Notes: generated by a model from the sequence alone, not told the origin. Shown: positions 17,594-27,358, numbered from the stretch's first letter. The stretch: 64,000 nucleotides of DNA from Porphyromonas cangingivalis (GCF_900638305.1 NZ_LR134506.1:1488001-1552000); one strand, 5' to 3'. A program made the numbers and translations.

Positions 17594-18646
17594 CTAGTGA
17601 GCTACAGACTCCTTGAGGCGGATACGTAGAAATGAGTGAGGAATTTCCTCTTCCATAAGCATCAGATTATCCACAGAGGGACAGACCTCAAGATAAATCC
17701 AACCCTCCGCATCCATAAAGGGTAATTTGTCCCCATAACGGTACCCAACCGTTGCTCTCCAATAGGGGAAGCGACACTGAATTCCTCGCTTCGCCTCTCC
17801 ATCCTCGATCAGGACCGCTCCTAGAGAAGTTGGTTCCTCCCAATATTCGTCATAGAGCCATTTCTGATTGGGGGAGCATAGAGGAGGGGCGCTAACACTA
17901 CAATCTTCGACACGGTCTTCGTCAAAAGGGAAGAGATCCCAACGGCAGTAACGATTACCACAGACTAGATTGTAGTATAAATCAAGTTCCTTGATGTAGC
18001 CCAAACCGTCATATTCATTAGTAGCCTCTTCGGCTGTTATGGTCATCGTCCTACTGGAGCGAGTTATTGTCAGGGGGAACTGTGTCCACTTCTCCCCCTG
18101 AATGCGAGGGATCTCTCGCCTCTTGGCTTCTACGAACACCGACTCATCTATAAGCTCCACATCAAATAATTGTTCTTGGAGAATATCTCCATCGACAGGA
18201 TTCTGCTCTACCTGTACCAAGCTGTTTGTCAAACGCATATCTTCTACCCGAGCTATGGCATTTGTCGGCACCCAGGCTTTGTAATACCCCATGAATTCCC
18301 CCAGCTCATAGTATAAGTAAAAATGTATCAGAGTCCAAGCTCCTTTCACCTCTGCTTGACCCAATTGACTACCATAGGACATAAACAAGATGGGCTGCTC
18401 CGTGCTGTCAGCAGATGCATATAGACCGACCTTAGGTACGGCAACATACCGCCATAAATGATGAGGTAAAGTATCTATATCTTCCCCTTTCTCCAGCCTC
18501 TCCAAATTGATAGAACCTTGCTCAGACTTACCGGCAGAGGAACAAGCCATTGTCCAAACACAAAGCAGTAAGCAGAACAAAATCAGACCGCTCTTTTTCT
18601 GCGTGTGAGATATGCACAAATGCAAAAGGTTGTCACATCGTTTCAT
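17594..18646 (-). CDS. Predicted lipoprotein of unknown function
   Basis: A 350-residue protein with a long N-region and a lipobox (FCLLLCVWTMACSS; Cys near residue 35), so it should be exported and lipidated. The mature part is acidic and rich in Trp and Tyr; YVAVPKVGLYASADSTEQP followed by AWTLIHFYLYYELGEFMGYYKAWV recalls an SH3-like fold, and the C-terminal half is probably a beta domain. I do not recognise a named family. Monocistronic and leftward, with a promoter about 220 bp upstream. GC content falls from here into the islet on its right. Confidence 0.7.
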   Translation of the reverse strand: MKRCDNLLHLCISHTQKKSGLILFCLLLCVWTMACSSAGKSEQGSINLERLEKGEDIDTLPHHLWRYVAVPKVGLYASADSTEQPILFMSYGSQLGQAEVKGAWTLIHFYLYYELGEFMGYYKAWVPTNAIARVEDMRLTNSLVQVEQNPVDGDILQEQLFDVELIDESVFVEAKRREIPRIQGEKWTQFPLTITRSSRTMTITAEEATNEYDGLGYIKELDLYYNLVCGNRYCRWDLFPFDEDRVEDCSVSAPPLCSPNQKWLYDEYWEEPTSLGAVLIEDGEAKRGIQCRFPYWRATVGYRYGDKLPFMDAEGWIYLEVCPSVDNLMLMEEEIPHSFLRIRLKESVAH

Positions 18647-18863
18647 AGATATATACTTTTATTATGGTTTATTCAAGAGGAGAAGAGTGATATGTCCTTT
18701 GCTCCCCTAGAGAGTCGATTTTGTACTATCTACAACTGACTCGGCTTGATCTGACCGGCCGTTATTCGGGATTAGAGGTTAAGGAAGAAATAAGTTATTT
18801 GCGTATTAGCATCTGAAAAAAACGACAAGAATAAATTCCAATAACATACTGCCCTAGGTAAGA

Positions 18864-18892
18864 CAAATGTAGTTGATTTTTTTGCTTTTCAA
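18864..18892 (-). promoter_or_regulatory. Leftward promoter of the lipoprotein gene
   Basis: On the minus strand TTG (18890-18892), 18-bp spacer, TACATTTG (18864-18871). The resulting leader before the ATG at 18646 would be about 210 nt, unusually long. Confidence 0.5.
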
Positions 18893-19156
18893 ATGAGTTC
18901 TAAAAGTTTTTTTGATCAGACAATCATAATACTGCTCATAGAACCAAATGACTGACAGGAAGGCATGACAGGCTCCGAGACTTGAAGACTTTTTATCTGC
19001 TCCTCAGTCAGAATTCCCCATACCAAACTAACACAAAGTCATAACGCAATGAATAGGTTGGTCCAAAATAAAAATACGCCACAACCAGATTTTATGGTTT
19101 TAAGTCACATATTATTTTCAATAACAAGAGAGCAAACAAGTAATTCATTCAGACTG

Positions 19157-19257
19157 TAATCGACGATAACCGACGGTAATCGACCGATTCGGTGACTCGT
19201 GGTATTATCTTTGCATCCACAAAAAAAGTCTCCTCCGACCTCCTGAAAGATCGAAGA
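19157..19257 (+). repeat. Direct repeat, copy 1 (left edge of AT-rich islet)
   Basis: About 100 bp nearly identical to 20890-20990 (roughly five mismatches by eye, then drift). It contains three 10-bp units (TAAYCGACGN), a CGATTCGGTGACTCG near-dyad, the -7 element TATCTTTG (19206-19213), an A-run, and a degraded version of the hairpin that ends the alpha-2-macroglobulin gene. Confidence 0.85.
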
Positions 19258-20228
19258 GATATAGTCTCAAACCTAAGGCAGACTCTTTACTACAAAACAC
19301 CCTTTGTTGACCGACACACAGACCTAGTGACAACTTGTTTTTTGATCAAAATCAGGAAATGCGACAGTGTCTGCACAGCTGATAGGGATTGTAATTACCA
19401 TCTCTATCAAACCCTGCTTATCTGGCAGGATATGCTTCTTGTAAACATACCGACAGATCTTACCTTTTCGTACCCAAAGGGCATATGAATCTACTCCGAG
19501 TTTACCGCTTTTAAGTTTACAATAACAAAAGTCCATATGAGCGCAAACTCCCTCCAAGCGAATATCTTCTCGATCCAAGAACACACAAAACAAACTAATT
19601 TACAGCCACTTATTCACCTCATGGCGGATTTCTTTAGATCAAACTAACGTTATATTACTATCAAATACCTTTTTTACTTAACTATAACGCCACAAAAAAT
19701 GATTCTTCAACTCAGGCTCCCCATGAAGAACCTGATATAGAGAGACTGATTTACAAACATATATACAAAAATATTTTCTCACATCGAACTCACATTAAGG
19801 CTAACATATACCTATTTCAAAAAAACTGAATGCAACATTCCACTCGTAACTTTTTTATTATCTTTACTGCGGTTATTTTTTTAACCAAAAACAAGGTCAA
19901 TATAAAAGCAAAACTTTTCTTATGCATTACAGCTAGCTTGTTGTTTTTTCTTTAAACCCTTGCAAGTCTATTAAAGAAATACACATCCCAAACAAAATCA
20001 AAATGCAATAATCAAGGTGGATAAAAATCGAAAAAACATATCACAATAGAATTACGAGAAAAGCCGTCCTTTAAACCAGAAGAACTTTCTCTTGTCATTG
20101 AGAGATCTTGAAATATCCAACAGTGGTAAAAACGCATTTAAAGCAGGAAAACTCACAGAAAGTGAAGAATACAAATTCTTCAAAGAATATAGAAAAGTTT
20201 GGTGGGTATAGAACTCCTTTTAAAAACT
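19258..20228. other. AT-rich non-coding part of the islet
   Basis: Nearly 1 kb of clearly lower GC than the surrounding genes. I see no intact gene. A leftward frame at 19324-19593 (89 codons) has no recognisable features. At about 20050-20211 two rightward frames join into a plausible protein tail (KPSFKPEELSLVIER, then LEISNSGKNAFKAG and KFFKEYRKVWWV) if a frameshift near 20105 is allowed, so this may be a decayed gene. Confidence 0.4.
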
Positions 20229-20828
20229 ATGAGTAAAAAAATATTCTTATCATTATCGTTCTTTTTATTTCTCAGTTATTCCTGCATTAGCATCAAAGGA
20301 TTAACTGATGGATACAAGAGTTTGTCTAAAGAGCATAAAGAGAGGGTAGTCAGACTAGCCTCCCTTTCGACGGGAAAATTCAAACACATAGCAACTCCGG
20401 ATTCTGTATACGTAGTATCTGCCAATACACTAAAAAATATTATCCTAAACAGCAGGAGTGAATATCAATTATTATACGAATACATTCCTGACTGTCCTTC
20501 AGAAATATGCATCCCAATCAAAACTTTTTTAGATATATGTACTCAATATGGGGCAGAGCCTATTATATTATCATTCTACTTTGATAATAATCTATTTAGC
20601 AAGTCATCAAATGATTTTATTTGCTATGTAGCTGACTCAAAAGCCTACAAAACGAAGTTTGTTTACAAATATTCTCCAAAGTTTATTTCAGAGCTGACAA
20701 ATGGGGCTATCAAAGAAAATGACTCTTGGATGTACAATATGTACCTGTTTCATAAGGGCATCTTTGTTAAAACCATAAACATACTTAGGCATGAAGAGGA
20801 GCTATCCGAAATCCTTAGAGTTCGATAA
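20229..20828 (+). CDS. Small AT-rich lipoprotein of unknown function
   Basis: A 199-residue protein starting MSKKIFLSLSFFLFLSYSC, a signal peptide with a lipobox (SYSC, Cys19), so probably a lipoprotein. The start at 20229 is preferred over an in-frame one at 20199 because the signal peptide then begins directly. The mature part is Lys/Ser/Tyr rich, with a CPSEIC pair (residues about 94-99) and alternating beta-type stretches; no family is recognised. Codon use is strikingly AT-rich compared with neighbours, and the gene sits inside a segment bracketed by ~100-bp direct repeats, both signs of recent transfer. Confidence 0.6.
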   Translation: MSKKIFLSLSFFLFLSYSCISIKGLTDGYKSLSKEHKERVVRLASLSTGKFKHIATPDSVYVVSANTLKNIILNSRSEYQLLYEYIPDCPSEICIPIKTFLDICTQYGAEPIILSFYFDNNLFSKSSNDFICYVADSKAYKTKFVYKYSPKFISELTNGAIKENDSWMYNMYLFHKGIFVKTINILRHEEELSEILRVR

Positions 20829-20889
20829 ATTGTGATCGTTGTTTACGCCTAAAAAATGCTAGCAGATAGCAGTAGTCTTTTTCAATCCA

Positions 20890-20990
20890 TAACCGACGAT
20901 AACCGACGGTAATCGACCGACTCGGTGAGTCGTGGTATTATCTTTGCATCCACAAAAAAAGTCTCCTTCGACCTCGTGAAAGATCGAAGG
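20890..20990 (+). repeat. Direct repeat, copy 2 (right edge of AT-rich islet)
   Basis: Right-hand copy of the repeat at 19157. Three helically phased 10-bp units occupy 20890-20919, followed by the dyad CGACTC-GGT-GAGTCG, a rightward -7 element TATCTTTG (20939-20946), an A-run and an intact hairpin. The hairpin is the terminator of the leftward alpha-2-macroglobulin gene. Confidence 0.85.
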
Positions 20991-20994
20991 AGAC
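20954..20994 (-). terminator. Terminator of the alpha-2-macroglobulin operon
   Basis: An 11-bp perfect stem GTCTCCTTCGA / TCGAAGGAGAC with a 12-nt loop lies 26 bp past the stop; on the minus strand it is followed by seven Ts (20954-20960). It lies within repeat copy 2; the copy-1 version is degraded. Confidence 0.8.
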
Positions 20995-21019
20995 AGTCCA
21001 CTATCTTGTGAGAGCAGTG

Positions 21020-24000
21020 CTATTTGCGCTTGTGTGGAACGACTGAGAGTGCACCGCCGGCACTATTGCCTCTGAACTCGGGGGCATAGTAGGAGACGAC
21101 CTCGGCCGGTCCGTAGACAAATGCCCCTTCGGTGGTGGCTGTGGCTTCGAGTTCGAAGACGTGTCGCCCTCTCGGGATATAGTCCACAAAGAGTTGGTCG
21201 GCACTCTCGGTGCGGCGATAAGCCCACCAAACTCGATCGGAGATCTTGTAGCCGTTGAGGTTGTAACCCGGTTCGCTCCCTGCCGGACGATCGTCTCGGA
21301 TGGTGACGAGAGAGAGGTCTCTATTCGTTTCGACAGTATAGCGTACGATGAGCTTTTCGCCCTTGAATGCCGGAGCATCGATGGTCACGGGAACGATGGC
21401 GGTCTTGCCCTCGTCCCGAACACGGCGAGCAAAGACTTCCTTGGAGACCTTCAGATGTTCGCCCGTAGGTGTGACTTCGACCATCGGTTCAGTGACATGA
21501 TAGACAACCCCTCCGAAGAAGAAATCGGTGGTGATACCTTGATCCAAAGCGACTTCTACACTACTACCGACACCGTCAAGTTGTCGTGTGACAAAACCCA
21601 TGGCTCGCTCGACATCGGTGAGAGCTGTCACCCTGCCGTCGATGACGAGGGTCGCACCCCGATCGACCTTGGTAGGTGTGACATGAGTGAGAAGGAGTTT
21701 GATGGCTTCGATGGAGTAAGTATCGTCCCAGATGACACCTTGCTTGTGGCGAAGGAGAAGGGCAATGACGTTCTCGGAGAGGAGCATCTTGTCCCGAGCT
21801 TGTTTGTACAGCTCGAAGCCGACTTGTTCGCTATCGCTGAAGGTGTGACGGCTCATATCGTCGATGAAGGTCTGCACCTCGCTGTTGTGCTTGACATCAC
21901 CATAAATGCGAGCAAACCTGCCATAGCGAAGGAGAGCGCTGACCCAGAAGTTGCGGTAGCCCTTACGTGCGGTGTCGGCCTCTTCCTTCAGACGAGAGGT
22001 GAAGGCTTTGTCCATCGTCTTGATGTCAAGACCGTGAGCATGACGGATGACAGCATAATCGATGAGACTGAGATAACGATTTCGCTCCTTCTTATACTCC
22101 TTGTCCAGAAAAGCGAAGGCTTCTCCTATCTCTTTGGACAGCCTTGACACTCGCTCGGATTCGGGGGCGTCACCGAGCATCTTGAGGACATAAAGTGTAA
22201 GCCATGTAGAGGGGTATCCTCGCACGAAAGTCCACCCACCATCGGCATGGACAGCGGATTTGATCCTCTTCGTGAGGTGCTTGAGATACTCTTCGAGCCG
22301 ATGATCATCGGTAACGAAATCATAGAAATACACCAACGTGCGTGGATCGGTCAGTCTCTGTGACATGAAGTGTCCGCGATCGGACTTGAGATCGACGGAT
22401 GGACTTCTCTTGGCGGCTTCGTGAAGATCGGGCAGTGCCTCAACGATCGAAGCTCTCACCTCGGGATGAGTGCGGAAGAGTGCCCTGATGTTGGAAAAGA
22501 CAACGAAGTGGTGCAGTGCTCCATAGATGGACAACTGATCGACACTGTGCTCCATCGACATGGTGTACTCTTGCGCAAGGCGAGTGAGAACAAGGTTGGT
22601 GGGATTGAAGTAGGCAAAGAGGTTGGGGACAGAACTGAACTTGTCCGACTTGGGCAGGTCAAGCCTGACCTGAGTACCTTTGTATAGAGAAAATGGTACG
22701 GCAACACCGTATTCCATGAGATGTGAGCGTAACGGTATCGTCCGCTTGACAGCATCCGAATAGCCATCGGTGATGATCTGTGCGGTGAGCGAGAGACTGT
22801 CTCCGATGAGGTGTGCAGGCAGGAGTTCGAAACGGACAGCCGTTGCGCTTTCAGCCGCAACCGTTTGGGTACCCGAAGTGAGTTCGTCATCGCCGATGAG
22901 GACACGATACGAGATCGGAAGAGCGATCTTCTGTGTGTTGCGCAGAAGGACTTCGCCGATCATCTTGTCTCCTCGGGTGAGGTAGCGTGGGAGATTGATC
23001 TCGACAGACACAGGTGCAAAGACATCGAAGTGGTGGTCTTCGATCTCCTGTGCTTCCAACTTCTTATCGAAGACAAACACCTTCTCGACATACTTCGTCT
23101 GAGTGTGTGGCAACGAATACTTGAAGTCGACCTCTCCCTTGGCATTCGTCGTCAGGAGGGCGGTAAAGTAAGCCGTCTCAGAGAAGTCGGAACGCGTCTC
23201 GATCTCGACCTCATCAAAGCCTCCTCCTTTGGCGGCCATCGGTGCACTTCGGGATGTGGCCATCTCGAGCGAAGCGACATTCATGGTCTGCACCTCCATA
23301 CCCATATCTCTGACACTTGCCAATCGAGGCTGCCCATAGAACTCGAAGACACGAGAGATCTTCTGCCAGAAAGAGCGACCTCCTGCGACATCAAGTACGG
23401 CCTTGTCAAAGACTGTCACAAGGACGGCCGCATCAGTCAATGGCTTACCGCCATCCTTGATGATATATCTGCGCGATACTTCTGCTCCGGGCACGAAGGT
23501 CTTATTTTCGTCCAATAGTTCGATGGTGACACCCTTGGCATCCTCTTGACGCTGAAGGGGTATCTCCAACTCCTCTCTGAACGTGTCTCCATTCCTTATC
23601 GTGGAGAATGTCACCTTGGCTTCACTTCCGGAAAGGAATCTTCGGGGGATACGCACCGTAACCATGTTCTTATCGGCACGAATGATGTCATAATGAACGA
23701 TATCCTCCTTATCCTTGACAATCATCAAGATGGATAGGTCATGCGAACTACCGACACGTATCAGCAGGTCTTTGGGGTTAGATTCCTGTGGGCTGTAAGG
23801 CATCACCCATAGCGGCATAGGTACAGGGGGGTGCTTGTCCTTTCGACCGTAGACATACACTTCTTTCAGTTCATTGACGACTTGATTTCCATAGCCATCG
23901 GTAGCTCTCAGCCCAAGGGTATATGCCCCACTTTTGAGGGTCGGCATCGAGAAGGTCTTACTGCCTTTGATGGGCAGTCGGCCAAGCTCCACCACTTCTC

Positions 24001-26215
24001 CCTGAGCACCCTTCAGATAAGCATAAACACTGTATCGATCGAGGTCACCGAGGGGGAGCTTGGCATAGGGTTGAGACTCCGTACCAAGCGTGAAGTCGGC
24101 CTTGTCGAGAGCAGACACGGAGATCAGCGCACCTGCACTCAGTGGCAGATCTGTGCTGTCCTTCTGCATACCGAGAGAAGTCGTAGCTATACGACCGAGC
24201 GCATCTATGGCAGAGACCCTGAGATAGTCTCGGTAGTAGCTCCTAAGGTCGGATATGGGCAGTGTCCGAACTTCAAAACGACCGCTCTCATCGACGTCTT
24301 GGGATATCGTCTTCTCGGACTTATCCGTGTCATAGGAGATCGTCACTCTTCCCGAAGATGGGTGTCCGTTGAGGTCGGTCATCCGGCCATGGATGATCAT
24401 GGGTCGACCGATGACATAACCCGAAGGGATGCTGTCGATATGGACCTGAAGATGCTGGAGCTTATAGGATTGGACATTGATGTAGTACTGTGTCTGATAC
24501 GCCCCTTCAGTGGCGACAACGAAATTCGTGTATGCTTCATCCTTCGGGAGTGCGTAGGCAATCTCCGCCACACCGTTGGCATTGGTCTTGATCGGCATGG
24601 TCGCCAACCTCGTGCGTTTGCCATCGATGTCGGCATAGATGATGACCCGATCCGAGTGATTCGGCACGATCTCAAACCCTTCGGGGTTATCATTGTAAAA
24701 CACCAACCCCGCCTTGACCACCTGACCATAGCGATAGATCGGTCTGTCGGTATAGACCTTGACCTCCCTACGCATCTCTCTTATGACTTTCGTGTCATAG
24801 ATACGATATATGTATGACCTGTACTTGTCATCCGCAAGACGATCGTCCTTGATGACAAGATACATATCCTCCGTCTGCCTCAAGACCGAAGCATGCCCTT
24901 TGTCATCGAAAATCACGGTGCTGATCTCTCTTTGCTCGGTACGATCATAGAGTATCCCCCTCACGCCCTTTATCGGCTTGCCATCGTGGGGATCCAGAGC
25001 AAAGAATTCGTGACGATCGTCCAGACCATGATCCATCACCCTGAGACGATCATGAGTGATGGTCTCTCTGTCGAAATATCTGTCGGACGACTTATGTCCC
25101 AAAGTATAATGATAATGCCCCGTCCCGGAGAGAGCCTCCCTAAAGTTCTGCCGAACGACACGGTTCGCCTTGGGCGCAAGGACCCGAGCAGAAGTCCGTC
25201 TCCCTCCCTCTTCATACCAACCGGAGGACTTTGTCCGCAGGCTCTTCACCTCCACCTCTTGATCGGTGATGGCCACAACCTGCACCGTAACAGACCCGTC
25301 CCCGGCCTCATAATCCTTGAGAGCCAACCTACCGACAGGAGCGAACACCTCCGCTTTTGCAGCATTGATGCGCTTCTTATAATCCGAGATCGTCAACTTC
25401 TGTACCAACCTCTCATATCCACGCACAAGAGCCTGCTCTGCTTGCACCCAAGCCCGCTCATCCTCCGCACTCGCGTCGAACGACAAGACCTGACTCTTCA
25501 GATCGCTGACCTTCTCCCATTCTCGCTCCCGCAGGATAAGGAAGTCGATCATCACCTCCTCATCTTTGCCCTCGAAAAGGGGACGAAAGCCCTCCAGAGC
25601 CTTGATCCTCTCATCGCTTCGGCTCTTCTTACCACACAAGAACTCACACAGCACCAAGCCCTCGGCATAGAAGCCCTCACCACAAGCGGATGAGATTTCG
25701 TCGGCGACAAAGGCATCCATCTTCTCCTTGAGTGAGTATTCGGAGTCACTGTAACGGACAAGCTCCCAAAACCTCATCAGCGTCGACAAGACAGCATCAT
25801 ACCGGTGGCTCATCTTGTCTATATCTCCATACAGAAAGATATTCTGAGCTCTCCGCACCTGTATCTGATAGATGAGATCCTTGACGGGGAGCTGAGCCAG
25901 AACTTTTCGCTGTGCCAGCAGACCTCTCAAGGTCGCCATCACCTCTTCGGTCGTCCGTTCGTAGCCCCACTTCAAGGTATCTGTCGAAGTCGCCTCCTCG
26001 TCATATTCTCTGATGACTCTGTTGTAATTTGCACTCAACCTATTGAGCGCAAGCATCTGCGGAAGTATGTCTGTTTTCTCTTTATCACTCATGATTGCAC
26101 TCTTGGTAAGTCTTTCGGGACCGAGGATCGTACTGCGGGTCGCAGCTCCCACGCGCCACAAGAGAGCGGCAAACAGTGATAAGATGACGAGCAGACTGAC
26201 AACTTTGTATCTCAT
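21020..26215 (-). CDS. Bacterial alpha-2-macroglobulin family protein
   Basis: A 1731-residue exported protein (signal peptide or anchor MRYKVVSLLVILSLFAALLWRVGA). The N-terminal ~400 residues are helical. An MG2-type module begins at VKVYTDRPIYRYGQVVKAG, and the A2M module is marked by ETAYFTALLTTNAKGEVDFKYSLPHTQ. The C-terminal alpha/alpha-toroid and receptor-binding-like beta domain are present. The thioester motif CxEQ is not found: the toroid region reads TMSMEHSVDQLSIYGALHH, so it cannot trap proteases covalently. Such thioester-less forms are widespread in Bacteroidetes; their role is presumed envelope defence or scaffolding. It follows the TPR gene by 38 bp in one leftward operon and ends at the terminator at 20954. 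Confidence 0.93.
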   Translation of the reverse strand: MRYKVVSLLVILSLFAALLWRVGAATRSTILGPERLTKSAIMSDKEKTDILPQMLALNRLSANYNRVIREYDEEATSTDTLKWGYERTTEEVMATLRGLLAQRKVLAQLPVKDLIYQIQVRRAQNIFLYGDIDKMSHRYDAVLSTLMRFWELVRYSDSEYSLKEKMDAFVADEISSACGEGFYAEGLVLCEFLCGKKSRSDERIKALEGFRPLFEGKDEEVMIDFLILREREWEKVSDLKSQVLSFDASAEDERAWVQAEQALVRGYERLVQKLTISDYKKRINAAKAEVFAPVGRLALKDYEAGDGSVTVQVVAITDQEVEVKSLRTKSSGWYEEGGRRTSARVLAPKANRVVRQNFREALSGTGHYHYTLGHKSSDRYFDRETITHDRLRVMDHGLDDRHEFFALDPHDGKPIKGVRGILYDRTEQREISTVIFDDKGHASVLRQTEDMYLVIKDDRLADDKYRSYIYRIYDTKVIREMRREVKVYTDRPIYRYGQVVKAGLVFYNDNPEGFEIVPNHSDRVIIYADIDGKRTRLATMPIKTNANGVAEIAYALPKDEAYTNFVVATEGAYQTQYYINVQSYKLQHLQVHIDSIPSGYVIGRPMIIHGRMTDLNGHPSSGRVTISYDTDKSEKTISQDVDESGRFEVRTLPISDLRSYYRDYLRVSAIDALGRIATTSLGMQKDSTDLPLSAGALISVSALDKADFTLGTESQPYAKLPLGDLDRYSVYAYLKGAQGEVVELGRLPIKGSKTFSMPTLKSGAYTLGLRATDGYGNQVVNELKEVYVYGRKDKHPPVPMPLWVMPYSPQESNPKDLLIRVGSSHDLSILMIVKDKEDIVHYDIIRADKNMVTVRIPRRFLSGSEAKVTFSTIRNGDTFREELEIPLQRQEDAKGVTIELLDENKTFVPGAEVSRRYIIKDGGKPLTDAAVLVTVFDKAVLDVAGGRSFWQKISRVFEFYGQPRLASVRDMGMEVQTMNVASLEMATSRSAPMAAKGGGFDEVEIETRSDFSETAYFTALLTTNAKGEVDFKYSLPHTQTKYVEKVFVFDKKLEAQEIEDHHFDVFAPVSVEINLPRYLTRGDKMIGEVLLRNTQKIALPISYRVLIGDDELTSGTQTVAAESATAVRFELLPAHLIGDSLSLTAQIITDGYSDAVKRTIPLRSHLMEYGVAVPFSLYKGTQVRLDLPKSDKFSSVPNLFAYFNPTNLVLTRLAQEYTMSMEHSVDQLSIYGALHHFVVFSNIRALFRTHPEVRASIVEALPDLHEAAKRSPSVDLKSDRGHFMSQRLTDPRTLVYFYDFVTDDHRLEEYLKHLTKRIKSAVHADGGWTFVRGYPSTWLTLYVLKMLGDAPESERVSRLSKEIGEAFAFLDKEYKKERNRYLSLIDYAVIRHAHGLDIKTMDKAFTSRLKEEADTARKGYRNFWVSALLRYGRFARIYGDVKHNSEVQTFIDDMSRHTFSDSEQVGFELYKQARDKMLLSENVIALLLRHKQGVIWDDTYSIEAIKLLLTHVTPTKVDRGATLVIDGRVTALTDVERAMGFVTRQLDGVGSSVEVALDQGITTDFFFGGVVYHVTEPMVEVTPTGEHLKVSKEVFARRVRDEGKTAIVPVTIDAPAFKGEKLIVRYTVETNRDLSLVTIRDDRPAGSEPGYNLNGYKISDRVWWAYRRTESADQLFVDYIPRGRHVFELEATATTEGAFVYGPAEVVSYYAPEFRGNSAGGALSVVPHKRK

Positions 26216-26253
26216 ATCTCTATCCGATTTTTTGGGGATTAGTCACTACACCA

Positions 26254-27105
26254 TCATTTCAACTTTCGAGCCTGCCTGACCTCCTCCTCCGAAGCCCCCA
26301 TCTGTCGGGCCTTGTCGAAGTCGAGACGAGCCTCCTTCCCCTCCCCATACATCGTCCATATCCGTCCACGCAGGAGATAATCCTCATACGTGACACGCTC
26401 AGGGTACTTCATCACCTCACGCACATCCTTCAGCGCAAGAGCCTTGCGATCCTGAGCAATATAAAGTCGTGCACGCTCACGGTAGGCCACGGGGATCTTC
26501 GGGAAAGAGGAGATGAGGAAGTGGTAGATCCTCTCCGCCTTCTCGGGATTGCCCTTCTTCAGCTCGGCCGAAGCAAGGGCAATGCGAGGGAGATAGGCCT
26601 TCTCATTCGCCTCTATGATCGTCTCAAGATCCTTGATGGCAGCATCATAGAGCTTCATATCGGTCTTGAGCAAGGCTCGGTTGAAGAGCGACAGCTCTCG
26701 CTTGGGGTTGATCTCCACGATACGATCATAGTCGAAGAGGGCTTCGTCATAACGCCCCAACTTGCCCAAGATCTCCGCTCTACGCTCCCTCAGAGCGATG
26801 AGGTCGGGCTGTAAAGAGATTGCCTCGTGCATCTCCTTGAGTGCAAGGGTCGTATCACGACGAGCGAGGTGTATCTCGGCAAGGTTGCTACGGAGCATGT
26901 AGTTGGTCGGAGCCTTGGGCATCAAGGCAAGCGCACGAGAGAAGTACACAAAGGCACTGTCCACCTGCTCCTTATCCAAAGCCTCATAGCCACGCACCAC
27001 TTCTACCTCATACTCTGTCTCCTTGGCTTCCTGCGCCGACCCCAAGAGGGGGCAAGCCATCAGGGCACATCCCATAACCCATCGTAAAATATGCTTTCTT
27101 ATCAT
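26254..27105 (-). CDS. Exported tetratricopeptide-repeat protein
   Basis: A 283-residue protein with a signal peptide (MIRKHILRWVMGCALMACPLLGSAQ) and at least five TPR-like helix pairs: YEALDKEQVDSAFVYFSRAL, RSNLAEIHLARRDTTLALKEM, AEILGKLGRYDEALFDYDRI, ALLKTDMKLYDAAIKDLETI, ASAELKKGNPEKAERIYHFL, with further pairs to the C-terminus. TPRs form protein-binding superhelices; a periplasmic adaptor role for the alpha-2-macroglobulin protein encoded 38 bp downstream is a reasonable inference. Expression probably starts at the promoter at 27133-27161. Confidence 0.88.
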   Translation of the reverse strand: MIRKHILRWVMGCALMACPLLGSAQEAKETEYEVEVVRGYEALDKEQVDSAFVYFSRALALMPKAPTNYMLRSNLAEIHLARRDTTLALKEMHEAISLQPDLIALRERRAEILGKLGRYDEALFDYDRIVEINPKRELSLFNRALLKTDMKLYDAAIKDLETIIEANEKAYLPRIALASAELKKGNPEKAERIYHFLISSFPKIPVAYRERARLYIAQDRKALALKDVREVMKYPERVTYEDYLLRGRIWTMYGEGKEARLDFDKARQMGASEEEVRQARKLK

Positions 27106-27132
27106 GTGGAAAATATCTAATACGTTCTATCG

Positions 27133-27161
27133 CAAATGTACACAAAACAATGGGTTATCAA
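27133..27161 (-). promoter_or_regulatory. Leftward promoter of the TPR / alpha-2-macroglobulin operon
   Basis: On the minus strand TTG (27159-27161), 18-bp spacer, TACATTTG (27133-27140), about 28 bp before the TPR start. Confidence 0.6.
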
Positions 27162-27240
27162 AGGTCGGCAGCCTAAATTCTTTCATTTCAAGCCATCAGA
27201 AGCGTCGGACTGCCATCCCACAAAAGTCATGGAAGGCAAC

Positions 27241-27308
27241 AAAAAAGGTCGTTAGACTCGATGTATCGAATCTTACGACCTTCGTCATCGAGTCTAACGA
27301 CTTTTTTT
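27241..27308. repeat. 22-bp repeat element, locus 2 (hairpin form)
   Basis: GTCGTTAGACTCGATG (27248-27263) and its exact reverse complement (27286-27301) form a 16-bp stem around one inverted 22-bp unit (27264-27285). Six As flank it on the left and seven Ts on the right, so it looks like a terminator in both directions. It lies between the TPR promoter and the end of the DUF2795 gene. Confidence 0.85.
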
Positions 27309-27358
27309 GCACCGGTGAAGAGCCTCGACACCATCATCGGAGGAGAAGCACCGAAACA

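Noticed and set aside
19192-19593. Frames of 98 and 89 codons in the AT-rich islet
   Set aside because: The rightward one begins before the predicted transcription start and neither shows recognisable motifs; left as non-coding.
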